Shown here one piece after another: positions 49,352 to 57,875 of a DNA stretch of 64,000 nucleotides. Under the pieces are notes generated by a model. The model was not told the origin of the DNA. It did no database searches and worked only from the letters and a program-made list of their open reading frames with translations. A program made the position numbers and the translations under genes. Numbering within the stretch: the first letter of the stretch is position 1; each line of letters begins with the position of its first letter. Source of the stretch: JAEZDP01 sp964430855 (GTDB taxonomy: Bacteria; Acidobacteriota; Vicinamibacteria; Vicinamibacterales; Vicinamibacteraceae); the NCBI GenBank assembly GCA_964430855.1, contig CAYSHC010000006.1, positions 1 through 64,000 on the forward strand, given 5' to 3'.

Positions 49352-50425
49352 CTACTGGGACGGGGGCTGCTCGTTGTAGAAGAACGTCACCGTGAAGAAG
49401 GCCGTGGGTGACGGGTACTCCGGCGGCAGCGGCTGCGTGGGGTTGGACCAGGCGAGCGAGTTGGCCGCGGCGCGATCGAACGAGTCGATGCCGGATGGCT
49501 TGGCCACGGTGATGTCGGTGATGCGGCCGTCCTTGTGCACGTTGAACGTGATCGCGACGTGCCCCTTGAGGAGCATCGCCGCCTCGGGGATCAGCCAGTT
49601 CCGCTTGATCTGTGCAATGAAGCGTCGGATCCACGGCCCGAACTCGACGCCCTTGGTGTCGAACTGGATGTAGGGGCCGAACGGCGAGTTCCCCCCGTCC
49701 GGATTGTTGAGGGCCTCGTCCTGAACGTACCGCTCGAGGTTGCGCAGTGCCTGTCCAAGCGCACCGCCGGGCGGTCGCGCGGCAGCCGTCGCGCCCGACC
49801 GGGCCGATTGGGTGAGGGATCCGTCCGCGCCGCGCGGAAGGCTGGCCGTGTCGCGCTCGCGCATGTCCAGGCCCCCGTCGGCCGGCTCAGGGGTCGCGGC
49901 AGCCGCGCTGGCCTGCGCCTGCGCCGCCTCGGCCAGCGCGCGGGCGGCGGCCTCTTCCGCGGCGCGCGTGTCGGACGGCTCGGGCGCCGGGCCCCTCCCC
50001 TTCGCGGCCTCGCGCGCCTCGGTACGCTCGACGAACTCGAGCGAGTTGCCTTCGGAGTACGGCTGCGGATTGGTGGCGTTCGGGCGCGGTTCCGGCGAGC
50101 GCGCGCTGCGGTCGATGTCGGCCAGGGGCGCGCGCTCGGTCGGCGGGCCGGTCTGCATGTCGAGCCGTGGCTGGACGAAGACGAATCGCGCCTGGTCCTG
50201 CTGCTGTTGCTGCTGCTGAAGCTCGAGCGCGCGCCTGATGGCCTCCTGCCGCGCCCGCGCCGCGTCCTCCTGCCAGCGCTGCACGAAGGGCAGCTGCGGG
50301 CCGAACAGCAGCGCCGCCAGCACGAGCGCGTGGAGGAACATCGACAGGATCACGCCCTCCCGACGCGACATCGGGGTGTCGATCGACGGCGGCTCGGGGC
50401 GGTGATCGTCGAGGTTGATGAACAT
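49352..50425 (-). CDS. TonB-family energy-transducer protein
   Basis: An inner-membrane protein of 357 residues that should transmit proton-motive force to outer-membrane receptors. It has a short cytoplasmic tail and one membrane segment (about 25-45; VILSMFLHALVLAALLFGP). A long periplasmic linker includes a glutamine run (LELQQQQQQQDQ, about 70) coded by repeated CAG-type codons. The C-terminal TonB domain (about 270-350) reads IKRNWLIPEAAMLLKGHVAI, ITDITVAKPSGIDSFDRAAA and PTQPLPPEYP. No exbB, exbD or TonB-dependent receptor is in the window. Its promoter appears to drive miaA-hfq-deoB-dgt as well. Confidence 0.85.
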   Translation of the reverse strand: MFINLDDHRPEPPSIDTPMSRREGVILSMFLHALVLAALLFGPQLPFVQRWQEDAARARQEAIRRALELQQQQQQQDQARFVFVQPRLDMQTGPPTERAPLADIDRSARSPEPRPNATNPQPYSEGNSLEFVERTEAREAAKGRGPAPEPSDTRAAEEAAARALAEAAQAQASAAAATPEPADGGLDMRERDTASLPRGADGSLTQSARSGATAAARPPGGALGQALRNLERYVQDEALNNPDGGNSPFGPYIQFDTKGVEFGPWIRRFIAQIKRNWLIPEAAMLLKGHVAITFNVHKDGRITDITVAKPSGIDSFDRAAANSLAWSNPTQPLPPEYPSPTAFFTVTFFYNEQPPSQ

Positions 50426-50439
50426 CAGCGGTCGTGTTC

Positions 50440-50445
50440 AGTATA
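50440..50445 (-). promoter_or_regulatory. -10 box of the TonB-miaA-hfq-deoB-dgt run
   Basis: TATACT on the minus strand ends 14 bases before the ATG at 50425. The leader would be about eight nucleotides. It lies just after the ubiE stop codon at 50488. Confidence 0.45.
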
Positions 50446-50487
50446 GGCGGCGCCCCCCGCCGGGCGGCGGGCTGGCAGCCAGCGCCC

Positions 50488-51231
50488 TTACGGCCGCTGT
50501 GCCACGTAGAGGTAGACGACGCCGAGCGTCAAAGGGACGGCCCGCGCGTGCGCCAGCCCGGCATCCCGCAGCTGGGCCACGAACTCGGCGGGCGACGCGA
50601 AGCCGTCCACCGACGCGGGCAGGTACGCGTAGGCCTCGCCATGCCGCGAGACCAGCCGCCCGATGCGCGGCAGGACGTGCCGGAAGTACCAGAGATACAC
50701 CTGCCGGATGACGGGCAGCTGCGGCGTCGAGAACTCCAGGATGGCCAGGCGCCCGCCGGGACGAAGCACGCGCGCCACCTCCCGCAGGGTCCGCCGCGGG
50801 TCCTGCACGTTGCGGATGCCGAACGCGATGGTGACCGCTTCCACGGTGCCGTCGGCGAGCGGCACCTGCGTGGCGTCGCCACGCACGAGCGGCACGAGGC
50901 GCAGCCGGCCTTCCTGCCGAAGCTTGTGCTGTCCTACCCGGAGCATCTCCGCCGAGAAGTCCACCCCCACGACGCGCTCCGCGCGGCGGCGCGAGACGAT
51001 GGCGCGCGCGACGTCGCAGGTGCCGGTGCACAGGTCGAGGACCGTGCCGCGGCCGGTGAGCCCGAGCTGCCTGACGGCTCGCCAGCGCCAGTAGAGATCG
51101 AGCCCGCCGCTCAGGACGTGGTTGAGCAGGTCGTAGCGCCGGGCGATGGCGTCGAACATGCCGGCGATCTTCGCGGGCTGCTTGTCGGTGGACGGCGTGA
51201 GGCCGCCGTAGCTGCTGGCCGTTGTCGTCAT
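50488..51231 (-). CDS. ubiE: Demethylmenaquinone methyltransferase (UbiE/MenG)
   Basis: This enzyme performs the last C-methylation of menaquinone. The 247-residue class I methyltransferase contains MFDAIARRYDLLNHVLSGGLD, the SAM motif VLDLCTGTCDVA, IAFGIRNVQDPRRTLREVARVLRPGG and LPASVDGFASPAEFVAQL, all characteristic of UbiE/MenG. In this context of futalosine-pathway genes the menaquinone role (MenG) is more likely than ubiquinone. The ATG overlaps ubiX by 4 bases and closes the long bamA-to-menG run. Confidence 0.93.
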   Translation of the reverse strand: MTTTASSYGGLTPSTDKQPAKIAGMFDAIARRYDLLNHVLSGGLDLYWRWRAVRQLGLTGRGTVLDLCTGTCDVARAIVSRRRAERVVGVDFSAEMLRVGQHKLRQEGRLRLVPLVRGDATQVPLADGTVEAVTIAFGIRNVQDPRRTLREVARVLRPGGRLAILEFSTPQLPVIRQVYLWYFRHVLPRIGRLVSRHGEAYAYLPASVDGFASPAEFVAQLRDAGLAHARAVPLTLGVVYLYVAQRP

Positions 51232-51860
51232 GGCTCCGGCGCCTCGTCCGGATCCCAGACCGGGTAGAGCGCGTGGGGGATATGCAGCAGCGACAGGATG
51301 CGTCCCGCCATGAACGCGGCAAGGTCGTCGATCGTCTTCGGCTGCTGGTAGAAACCGGGCATCGCCGGCACCACGATGGCGCCCGCCTCCGCGCAGGCAA
51401 CCATGTTGCGAAGCTGCGGCAGGCTGAGCGGCGTCTCGCGCGGCACGACGATGAGCGGCCGCCGCTCCTTGAGCATCACGTCGGCCGCGCGCTCGACGAG
51501 CGAGCGCGACAGACCGTGCGCGATGGCGGCCATGGTCTTCATCGAGCACGGCACGACCACCATCGCGTCGGCGCCGCGGCTGCCGCTCGCCAGCCGCGCG
51601 CCCATGTCCCTGTTGCTGTACACGGTCCACCGGCCGCGCCGCACGTCCTCGCCGTACCTCGCCTCGAGCAGGTCCTGAAGCCGATCGAGCCTCGCCTCGG
51701 GGCCGATCTCGTCGACGAGCAGGCGGCGGCCGTAGTCGCTCGCGATGACGTCCACGGTCTGGCCGGCGGCAAGCAGCGCGCCGAGCGTCCGCACGGCGTA
51801 GATCGCACCGCTCGCGCCCGTGATCGCCAGCACGATGCGCCGTGGCGTCTCAGCGGACAT
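51228..51860 (-). CDS. ubiX: Flavin prenyltransferase UbiX
   Basis: UbiX prenylates FMN to make the cofactor of UbiD-type decarboxylases. The 210 residues carry RIVLAITGASGAIYAVRTL, VVPCSMKTMAAIAHGLS (FMN-binding), RPLIVVPRETPLSLPQLRNM and MPGFYQQPKTIDDLAAFMAGRIL, typical UbiX features. In futalosine organisms the partner is the UbiD-like MqnL, absent from the window. ATG 51860 is chosen; a GTG at 51866 would add two residues. It overlaps mqnP-like ubiA by 11 bases. Confidence 0.92.
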   Translation of the reverse strand: MSAETPRRIVLAITGASGAIYAVRTLGALLAAGQTVDVIASDYGRRLLVDEIGPEARLDRLQDLLEARYGEDVRRGRWTVYSNRDMGARLASGSRGADAMVVVPCSMKTMAAIAHGLSRSLVERAADVMLKERRPLIVVPRETPLSLPQLRNMVACAEAGAIVVPAMPGFYQQPKTIDDLAAFMAGRILSLLHIPHALYPVWDPDEAPEP

Positions 51861-52710
51861 ACACACTCAGTCCCGTGGTCGCGAGGTAGAGGATCCCCAC
51901 CCATCCGTTGAGGTCGAACGCCCGCTTCACCTGCGACAGGTCGTCCTCGGAGACGAGCGACTGCTCGTAGATCAGCAGCAGCGCCACGAGGCCGACGCCG
52001 GCGTGGTAGACCATGCCGAGGTCCGCGATGACGCCCAGCGCCGCGAGGCTTGCCACGGTGAGGCCGTGCAGGACGCGCGAGAAGAGGAGCGACAGGCGCA
52101 CGCCGAACCTGACGGGCACCGAGCGGAGGCCGTGCCGGCGATCGAAGTCGAGGTCCTGGCAGGCATAGAGGATGTCGAAGCCGGCCACCCACGTGCCGAT
52201 GGCGACCGCGAGCAGCACCGGCTCCCACGACGCGCCGCCGCCGGCGGCCAGCCATCCGCCGACCGGCGCGACGGCCATCGCCAGCCCGAGGAACGCCTGC
52301 GTCGCCCACGTGTAGCGCTTCGCCAGCGAGTACCAGAACACGATCGCGAGCGCGAGCGGCGAGAGCCAGCCGCAGAGCGTACTGAGCGCGAAGGAGGCAT
52401 ACACGAACACGGCGGCGGACACGGCCAGGAAGAGCCAGGCTTCGCGCGCCGACATCGCGCCTCGCGGCAGCTCGCGCTGCGCCGTGCGGGGGTTGAGGGC
52501 GTCGAAGCGCGCGTCGACGATCCGGTTGAAGGCCATCGCCGCGCTGCGTGCGCCGACCATCGCGACGACGATCCACCCCATGCGCGCCCATGTGAGCGGC
52601 ACCGTGCGCGCGGCCAGCACCGCGCCGACGAGCGCGAACGGCAGCGCGAAGAGCGAGTGGCTGATGCGCACGAACGAGAGATAGGTGGCGATCCGCTCGA
52701 CGACCTTCAT
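51850..52710 (-). CDS. UbiA-family prenyltransferase, probable MqnP of the futalosine pathway
   Basis: An integral inner-membrane enzyme that attaches the polyprenyl tail. The 286 residues have about eight membrane segments, with the two Asp-rich motifs NRIVDARFDALNPRTAQREL (about 62) and DILYACQDLDFDRRHGLRS (about 175). NPRTxxRxLPxG is the form usual in MqnP (6-methoxy/carboxy-naphthalene prenyltransferase branch) and in 4-hydroxybenzoate UbiA. Context with mqnA, mqnC, ubiX and menG supports MqnP. The ATG overlaps the deaminase stop by 4 bases. Confidence 0.85.
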   Translation of the reverse strand: MKVVERIATYLSFVRISHSLFALPFALVGAVLAARTVPLTWARMGWIVVAMVGARSAAMAFNRIVDARFDALNPRTAQRELPRGAMSAREAWLFLAVSAAVFVYASFALSTLCGWLSPLALAIVFWYSLAKRYTWATQAFLGLAMAVAPVGGWLAAGGGASWEPVLLAVAIGTWVAGFDILYACQDLDFDRRHGLRSVPVRFGVRLSLLFSRVLHGLTVASLAALGVIADLGMVYHAGVGLVALLLIYEQSLVSEDDLSQVKRAFDLNGWVGILYLATTGLSVYVR

Positions 52711-53969
52711 GCCGCCTCCTGCCGGGCCACGCACTCGTCCAGCCAGCGCCGGCGCGCGTGCGACGGCTGGCCGCTCACGAGCCAATCGGCGGCCCCTAAG
52801 ACGTCGCGCACGTCGGCGGGCAGGTCCACGACCAGGGCACGCGACGATCGCCCGGGCGCGAGCGCGCCGAGGTCGTCGAAGCCCAGGGCTTCAGCGCCTC
52901 CATGGGTGGCCGCCTCGAGCAGCGTCATCGCCGGCACGCCGGGCGCCAGGCGCCTGAGGGCGGCGAGCTCCTGGAACATGTCGAGATCGTCGACGCTCGC
53001 GAGGCTGTCGGTGCCTGCCGCGACGCGGACGCCGGCGGCGAACGCCTCGGCGACCGGCGGCGCGCCTGCGCCCACCCAGGCGTTGCTGCGCGCGCACAGC
53101 ACCAGCGTGCATCCCCGGCGCGCGAGCAGGTCGAGGTCCTCCGGCGCGCATTGCGTGCCGTGGACGACGAGCAGCCGGCGGTGCAGCACGCCAAGATCGT
53201 CGAGGTAGCGCACCGTCGACGTGCCGGGCGGTGCCCAGCCCTCGTCCCAGACACCGAGGCGCTCGAGAAAGGCTCGCCAGGGGCCGGTGCCGTCCTTCAG
53301 CAGCTGCGACTCCTCCGGCGACTCGGCCACGTGCAGCGACGACCTGCGCGCGTCGTTGACATCGAGGGCGCCGACGATGGCGCGGATCAGGCCGGGCGCC
53401 GTCGAGTACGGTGCGTGGGGCGCCACGCCCAGGCGCAGCTCGCGGCGGCCGTGCGCGCCGCTCCCGGCGTCGGCGGCCCGCCACGCCTCATTGGCGACGG
53501 CCTCGCCGTTGCCGGCCCGGAAGCCGAGCCGCTCGTCGAAGTGCCAGGCCGACACGCGCGCGGCCGCGAGCGGCGCCACGGCGGCGCGGGTGTTGCCGAT
53601 GTCGGCAAGGGCCACGGTGCCGGAGGCCACGGCCTCGTCGATGGCGGCGGTGATGATCTCGGGCGGCGCTGCCGGCTCGGATGCGCGCAGGGCGAGCAGG
53701 GCCTGCACCCACTCCACGAACGAGGCCGCCGGCGCGACGCGCCCGCGCAGGTGCGACAGCTCGAGGTGTGTGTGGGCGTTGACGAGTCCCGGCAGGACGA
53801 CGGCGTGGCCGAGGTCGAGGACGTGCGGCGCCTGCCCGTCGTCACCGGCACTGGTCGGCCGACCCTTACCCATCGCGACGATCGTCCCGCCCGCCACGTC
53901 GAGCCAGCCGCCGGCGATCGGCGGCGCGTTCATGGGAAGGACGCAGGCGGCGTGCACGCGCGTGACCAT
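52707..53969 (-). CDS. Amidohydrolase, probable aminofutalosine deaminase
   Basis: A cytoplasmic metal-dependent deaminase of 420 residues. It has the metal motif LVNAHTHLELSHLRG (about 63), LGVAPHAPYST, SLHVAESPEES, VVHGTQ and LVLCARSNAWVGAGAPPV (about 300), then AGTDSLASVDDLDMFQEL. Its position inside the mqn operon and the LxxRSNxxxGxG motif fit the enzyme that turns 6-amino-6-deoxyfutalosine into futalosine (the MqnX-type step). Related deaminases act on other purines, so the substrate is an inference from context. The ATG is 12 bp after mqnC. Confidence 0.78.
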   Translation of the reverse strand: MVTRVHAACVLPMNAPPIAGGWLDVAGGTIVAMGKGRPTSAGDDGQAPHVLDLGHAVVLPGLVNAHTHLELSHLRGRVAPAASFVEWVQALLALRASEPAAPPEIITAAIDEAVASGTVALADIGNTRAAVAPLAAARVSAWHFDERLGFRAGNGEAVANEAWRAADAGSGAHGRRELRLGVAPHAPYSTAPGLIRAIVGALDVNDARRSSLHVAESPEESQLLKDGTGPWRAFLERLGVWDEGWAPPGTSTVRYLDDLGVLHRRLLVVHGTQCAPEDLDLLARRGCTLVLCARSNAWVGAGAPPVAEAFAAGVRVAAGTDSLASVDDLDMFQELAALRRLAPGVPAMTLLEAATHGGAEALGFDDLGALAPGRSSRALVVDLPADVRDVLGAADWLVSGQPSHARRRWLDECVARQEAA

Positions 53970-53980
53970 GCCCGGCCCCG

Positions 53981-55213
53981 TCAGGACGAGCCCTGCCCCT
54001 GCTGCTGGCGCGCGAGGCGCCCGGCCCGGCTCCTGGCCTCGTACGCCGCCAGCTCCGCGGGCATCAGCTCGTCGCCTTCGCGCTTGGCGACGTCGAGCGT
54101 GAGGCGCCTCGGGACCGCGCGCTCGCGGAAGAACGGCTCGCCCAGGATCTCGTAGTGCATGTTCCGGCGCTTCGGCACGAACCCGGCGTTCTCGATGTTG
54201 CGGACGATCTCGACCTCGTCCATGCAATAGCTGGCGCCGGCCGCGCGGACGACGTTTTCCTCGATCATCACGCTGCCCATGTCGTTGGCACCGAAGCCGA
54301 GGCTGAGCTGCCCGACCTTCCCGCCCTGCGTCACCCACGACGCCTGGAGGTTGTCGAAGTTGTCGAGCACGATTCGGGCAATGGCGAGCGTGCGGAGGTA
54401 CTCCGTGCCGGTCAGCTCGACGCCGTCGAGCTCGGTGTGGTCCGGCTGGTAGCTCCAGGTGATGAACGCCGTGAAGCCGCCGGTCTCGTCCTGGAGCTGC
54501 CGCAGCCGCACGAGATGCTCGATGCGCTCGGCGGGCGTCTCGACGCTCCCGTACATCATCGTCGCCGTCGTCCTGAGGCCGGCGCGATGGGCCTGCCCCA
54601 TCACCGTCAGCCACTCGTCGGCGGTCGCCTTGTTGTAGCAGTTGAGCAGGCGGCGTACCCGGTCGACGAGGATCTCGGCGCCCCCCCCGGGAATGCTGTC
54701 GAGCCCCGCGTCGACGAGGCGCGCAATCACCTCGTCGGTGGGCAGCCGTGACGTGCGGCTGATGTGGATCACCTCCGGCGGCGACAGCGCGTGCAGCTTG
54801 AAGTCCGGGTAACGCGCCTTGATGGCCGTGAACAGGTCGATGTACCACTGGAGCGGCAGGTCGGGGTTGTGCCCGCCCTGCAGCAGCAGCTGCACGCCAC
54901 CCACCTCGATCGTCTCGTCGATCTTCCTGAAGATCTCCTCGCGCGAGAGCACGTAGCCTTCAGGGCTGCCGACCGTCCGGTAGAACGCGCAGAAGTTGCA
55001 GCGTGCCACGCAGACGTTCGTGTAGTTGACGTTGCGGTCGATGATGTAGGTGACGACGCCGTCAGGGTGCCGGCGCGCGCGCACCTCGTCGGCCAGTCCG
55101 CCGAGCAGCCACGTCGGCGCCTGCTCGTAGAGCACGAGGGCGTCGTCGGCCGAGAGGCGCTCGCCCGCACGGACGCGGTCGGCAAGCGCGGCAATCACCG
55201 GGTTCTGTTCCAT
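53981..55213 (-). CDS. mqnC: Cyclic dehypoxanthinyl futalosine synthase (radical SAM)
   Basis: MqnC converts dehypoxanthine futalosine to its cyclic form in menaquinone synthesis. The 410-residue protein has the radical SAM cluster in VTYIIDRNVNYTNVCVARCNFCAFYR (read in overlapping pieces; CxxxCxxC at about 66-73). GYVLSREEIFRKIDE, LLLQGGHNPDLPLQWYIDL, DSIPGGGAEILVDRVR and MMYGSVETPAERIEHL follow. All mark MqnC rather than MqnE or CofH. The ATG is 4 bp after mqnA. Confidence 0.95.
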   Translation of the reverse strand: MEQNPVIAALADRVRAGERLSADDALVLYEQAPTWLLGGLADEVRARRHPDGVVTYIIDRNVNYTNVCVARCNFCAFYRTVGSPEGYVLSREEIFRKIDETIEVGGVQLLLQGGHNPDLPLQWYIDLFTAIKARYPDFKLHALSPPEVIHISRTSRLPTDEVIARLVDAGLDSIPGGGAEILVDRVRRLLNCYNKATADEWLTVMGQAHRAGLRTTATMMYGSVETPAERIEHLVRLRQLQDETGGFTAFITWSYQPDHTELDGVELTGTEYLRTLAIARIVLDNFDNLQASWVTQGGKVGQLSLGFGANDMGSVMIEENVVRAAGASYCMDEVEIVRNIENAGFVPKRRNMHYEILGEPFFRERAVPRRLTLDVAKREGDELMPAELAAYEARSRAGRLARQQQGQGSS

Positions 55214-55217
55214 GACG

Positions 55218-56030
55218 TCACGTTCTGGTGCCCGCGGCCACGACGGCGTCGCCGATGGCGAAAGTGCGTGCCGGTGCGAGCCCGAGCTCGACGGCAAGCG
55301 CAAGATATCGCGTGAGGCCCTGCTGCGCGTCTCCGCCCAGATCGTAGCGGATATGCTCGCGCAGGTAACGGGCCGCCGCGATTTCGCGGCCGGGGTCGCC
55401 GCCCGCGTACTCGCGCGCGATTGTGTCGATGGCTTCCCGCCCGGCCGCATAGGCCTCGTGCAACCCGGTCACCACCCGCTCGGTCAGCGTGCCGGCGCGG
55501 GCGGCCCAGACGGCGAAGACAAAGGGCAGGCCCGTCATGGCCAGCCATGCCTCCCCGAGGTCGATCTTGTCCGCGTCGAGGTCGCGCCATGACGCGTCGA
55601 GTGCGGGGTCGCCGATGAGCAGCGCGGCGTCGGCGCTGGCCAGCATCGCCGCGAGGTCGGGCCGCTGGTCGACAAACGTCGGCGTGATGCCGAAATGCCG
55701 CGCGCACAGGATCCGCAGCAGGCCGGCCGAGGCGCGCGAGCTCGTGTCGAGCGCGATCGTCCGGATGTCGCTCACCGGGCGCCGCGAGAAGAGCATGACC
55801 GAGTCGACGCGCCCGCGGCAGGCGATCGCCAGCCCGGGGACCACCTCGTACGGCGTGTCGCCGCGCAGCAGCTCGATCGCCGGCACCAGGCCCACGTCGA
55901 TCCGGCCGGCGTGCAGCAGCCGCGCGCACTCGGACGGCACGTCGAAGCGGACGTCGCACCAGCCGGCGCGCTCTAGGCCCCACGCGAGCGGGCGTGCGTT
56001 CAGGAACTCGACGGCGCCAATCCTCGTCAC
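55218..56030 (-). CDS. mqnA: Chorismate dehydratase MqnA
   Basis: MqnA starts the futalosine pathway by dehydrating chorismate to 3-[(1-carboxyvinyl)oxy]benzoate. The 270 residues of the periplasmic-binding-protein-like fold show RIGAVEFLNARPLAWGLE at the N-terminus, VPSECARLLHAGRIDVGLVP, RPVSDIRTIALDTSSRASA (about 86) and ALLIGDPALDA, followed by DLGEAWLAMTGLPFVFAVW. All are MqnA signatures. The GTG start overlaps the stop of the MqnE-like gene by 4 bases. Confidence 0.94.
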   Translation of the reverse strand: MTRIGAVEFLNARPLAWGLERAGWCDVRFDVPSECARLLHAGRIDVGLVPAIELLRGDTPYEVVPGLAIACRGRVDSVMLFSRRPVSDIRTIALDTSSRASAGLLRILCARHFGITPTFVDQRPDLAAMLASADAALLIGDPALDASWRDLDADKIDLGEAWLAMTGLPFVFAVWAARAGTLTERVVTGLHEAYAAGREAIDTIAREYAGGDPGREIAAARYLREHIRYDLGGDAQQGLTRYLALAVELGLAPARTFAIGDAVVAAGTRT

Positions 56031-56926
56031 GCCGGCGCCCCCGCGTCCTGCGTGCGCGGCTCGAAGCGCGCCGTCCGCTCGACGGGCGTGAGCCCGACGG
56101 CGACGATGTTGCGGCGGACCTCCTCGAGGATGGCGCGGCGCGGCCCATGGGGCATCGGGTCGCGGGCCGGCACGCCGTCCACGTCGCTCGCGCCAAACAG
56201 CAGGCAGGCCTGCGCCAGCTTGGCCCCGGCGCGCCCCCAGTGCACCTGGACGCGCGGCATCGACGGCAGCAGCACGCGCGCCGTGGCAACGGCGCGCATG
56301 TCGTCGTAGCCGGTGCTCGGCTCGGTCACCGACGTCTCGAGGGGCAGCGGCTGGAACGCCTGGAAGACGCCGTGGCGCTCCTGGAGCACCGCAGCCCTGT
56401 CGAGCAGCGCGGACCACTCCTCGCCGGCGACGGCAACCCCGGGCGCGAGGCTCAGGACGACGAGCCCCGCCGCCGTGACGTCCTCGAGCCACGCGTCCTC
56501 CAGGCGATCGAGACGTGCCTCGGCGACGGCCGTCAGCCCGCTCTTGCGCAGCGCCGTCAACCAGTCGCGCAGCGCCGGCCCCGCGACGAGCGCGAGGTCG
56601 TGGAGCGCGAAGCCGGTGATGTCAGCCGCGGCCTTCGCCGCGAGCGCACGCACGGCGGCGACAGCGTCGTCGAGCGAGGCCGGCACCCCGGAGATGCGCA
56701 CCTCCCCGGCCTCCGGGGCGGGCGTGACGGTCGCGGCGTCGGCTAGCGCCACGTCGTCCACGCGGACGAACGTCCCGACGCCACCCGTGACGCGCTGCCG
56801 TACCTCGCTGGCGACCATCCCGAGCCGCACCAGGTCGCGGGTCTCGAGCAGCCATTGCCGGTGCTCGCCCGCGAGTGGCTGGCCGGCGGCCACGCGCGCA
56901 AGCAGCGCACTGGTCAGTTCGTTCAC
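56027..56926 (-). CDS. Radical-SAM-less MqnE/MqnC-like protein (probable pseudoenzyme)
   Basis: The 299 residues align by eye with the aminofutalosine synthase/cyclic-futalosine synthase family. The N-terminal helix is ARVAAGQPLAGEHRQWLLET then RDLVRLGMVASEVRQR. The C-terminal part has HGVFQAFQPLPLETSV (family FQxFIPLxxxxxNT), GYDDMRAVATARVLLP, VQVHWGRAGAKLAQACLLFG and ASDVDGVPARD. The final ILEEVRRNIVAVGLTPVERT matches the MqnE C-terminus. The segment that should hold CxxxCxxC is missing, and only one Cys is present in the whole protein, so it cannot bind a radical SAM cluster. There is no frameshift or room for one: GTG 56926 has GAGGAG upstream and lies 4 bp from the preceding stop. It is coupled to mqnA. 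A scaffold or regulator of MqnE/MqnC is possible. Confidence 0.72.
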   Translation of the reverse strand: MNELTSALLARVAAGQPLAGEHRQWLLETRDLVRLGMVASEVRQRVTGGVGTFVRVDDVALADAATVTPAPEAGEVRISGVPASLDDAVAAVRALAAKAAADITGFALHDLALVAGPALRDWLTALRKSGLTAVAEARLDRLEDAWLEDVTAAGLVVLSLAPGVAVAGEEWSALLDRAAVLQERHGVFQAFQPLPLETSVTEPSTGYDDMRAVATARVLLPSMPRVQVHWGRAGAKLAQACLLFGASDVDGVPARDPMPHGPRRAILEEVRRNIVAVGLTPVERTARFEPRTQDAGAPA

Positions 56927-56930
56927 TTCC

Positions 56931-57875
56931 CTACTCCTCGTGCAGGCCCGTCATGGCCTCGTTGATCCGCTGCGCGAGCGCGAGCGCACGGCGCCCCTCG
57001 CGCCCCGGGACGCGTGGCGCCCGCCCCGCGCGAACGGCCGCGATGAAGTCGTCGATCTCGCGCCTGAGCGGCTCGGCGTCGGCGACGGGCACCTTGCCGC
57101 CCTCGATTGCCGGCTTCTCGCCGGCGACCCGCCGCAACCGCCAGGCCTCCACCTCGCGGCAGGCGTAGTCGACCGAGACGTACAGCGACGGCTCCATGAA
57201 CCTGATCTTGCGCACGCGGTCGCGGCTGATGCGGCTGGCGGTGACGTCGGCGATGCAGCCGCCCTCGAACCGGAGCCGCGCGTTCGCGATGTCGACCCTG
57301 TCGGTGAGCACCGGCACGCCCACGGCCTCGACGTCCACGACCTCCTCGCCGAGCGCCGCGAGCAGCAGGTCGAGGTCGTGAATCATCAGGTCGAACACGA
57401 CGTCGATGTCGAGGCTGCGGTCCGGAAAGGTGCCCAGGCGGTGCACCTCGATGAAACGCGGCCGTGTCAGCAGGCCGAGCGCGACGTCCACCGCCGGGTT
57501 GAAGCGCTCGGTGTGACCGACGGCGAGGACGACGTTCCCGGCGTCGGCCCGCGCGATCAAGTCGTCGGCTTCCTCGAGCGTCGTCGTCATCGGCTTCTCC
57601 ACGAGCACGTGGATGCCCGCGTCGAGCAGCGACGCGACGACGGCATGGTGCGTCAGCGTGGGCGTCGCCACGGTCACGGCGTCCACGTGGCCGACCAGCG
57701 CCGATACGTCAGCGAGCGCTTCCGCACCGTGCGGCGCCGCATGCTCCTGCGCCCGGGCGAGGTCCGTGTCGACGACGGCCACCAGGTGCACGTCGGGCGA
57801 CGAGGCCAGGATGCGCACGTGGTGGCGGCCGAGCGCACCGGCGCCGACGACGGCCGTGCGGGTGCGCTCAGCCAT
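56931..57875 (-). CDS. Gfo/Idh/MocA-family oxidoreductase in the lpx cluster
   Basis: A 314-residue NAD(P)-dependent sugar dehydrogenase. The Rossmann motif is VVGAGALGRHHVRIL (about 10), followed by ATPTLTHHAVVASLLDAG, the signature EKPMTTTLEEADDLI, VGHTERFNPAV and the catalytic region DLMIHDLDLLLA. Such genes often sit beside lpxI or lpxA; in some bacteria (GnnA) they oxidise the 3-OH of UDP-GlcNAc so that a transaminase can make UDP-GlcNAc3N for amide-linked lipid A. That role is a guess here because no GnnB aminotransferase lies in the window. It overlaps lpxI by 8 bases. Confidence 0.82.
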   Translation of the reverse strand: MAERTRTAVVGAGALGRHHVRILASSPDVHLVAVVDTDLARAQEHAAPHGAEALADVSALVGHVDAVTVATPTLTHHAVVASLLDAGIHVLVEKPMTTTLEEADDLIARADAGNVVLAVGHTERFNPAVDVALGLLTRPRFIEVHRLGTFPDRSLDIDVVFDLMIHDLDLLLAALGEEVVDVEAVGVPVLTDRVDIANARLRFEGGCIADVTASRISRDRVRKIRFMEPSLYVSVDYACREVEAWRLRRVAGEKPAIEGGKVPVADAEPLRREIDDFIAAVRAGRAPRVPGREGRRALALAQRINEAMTGLHEE

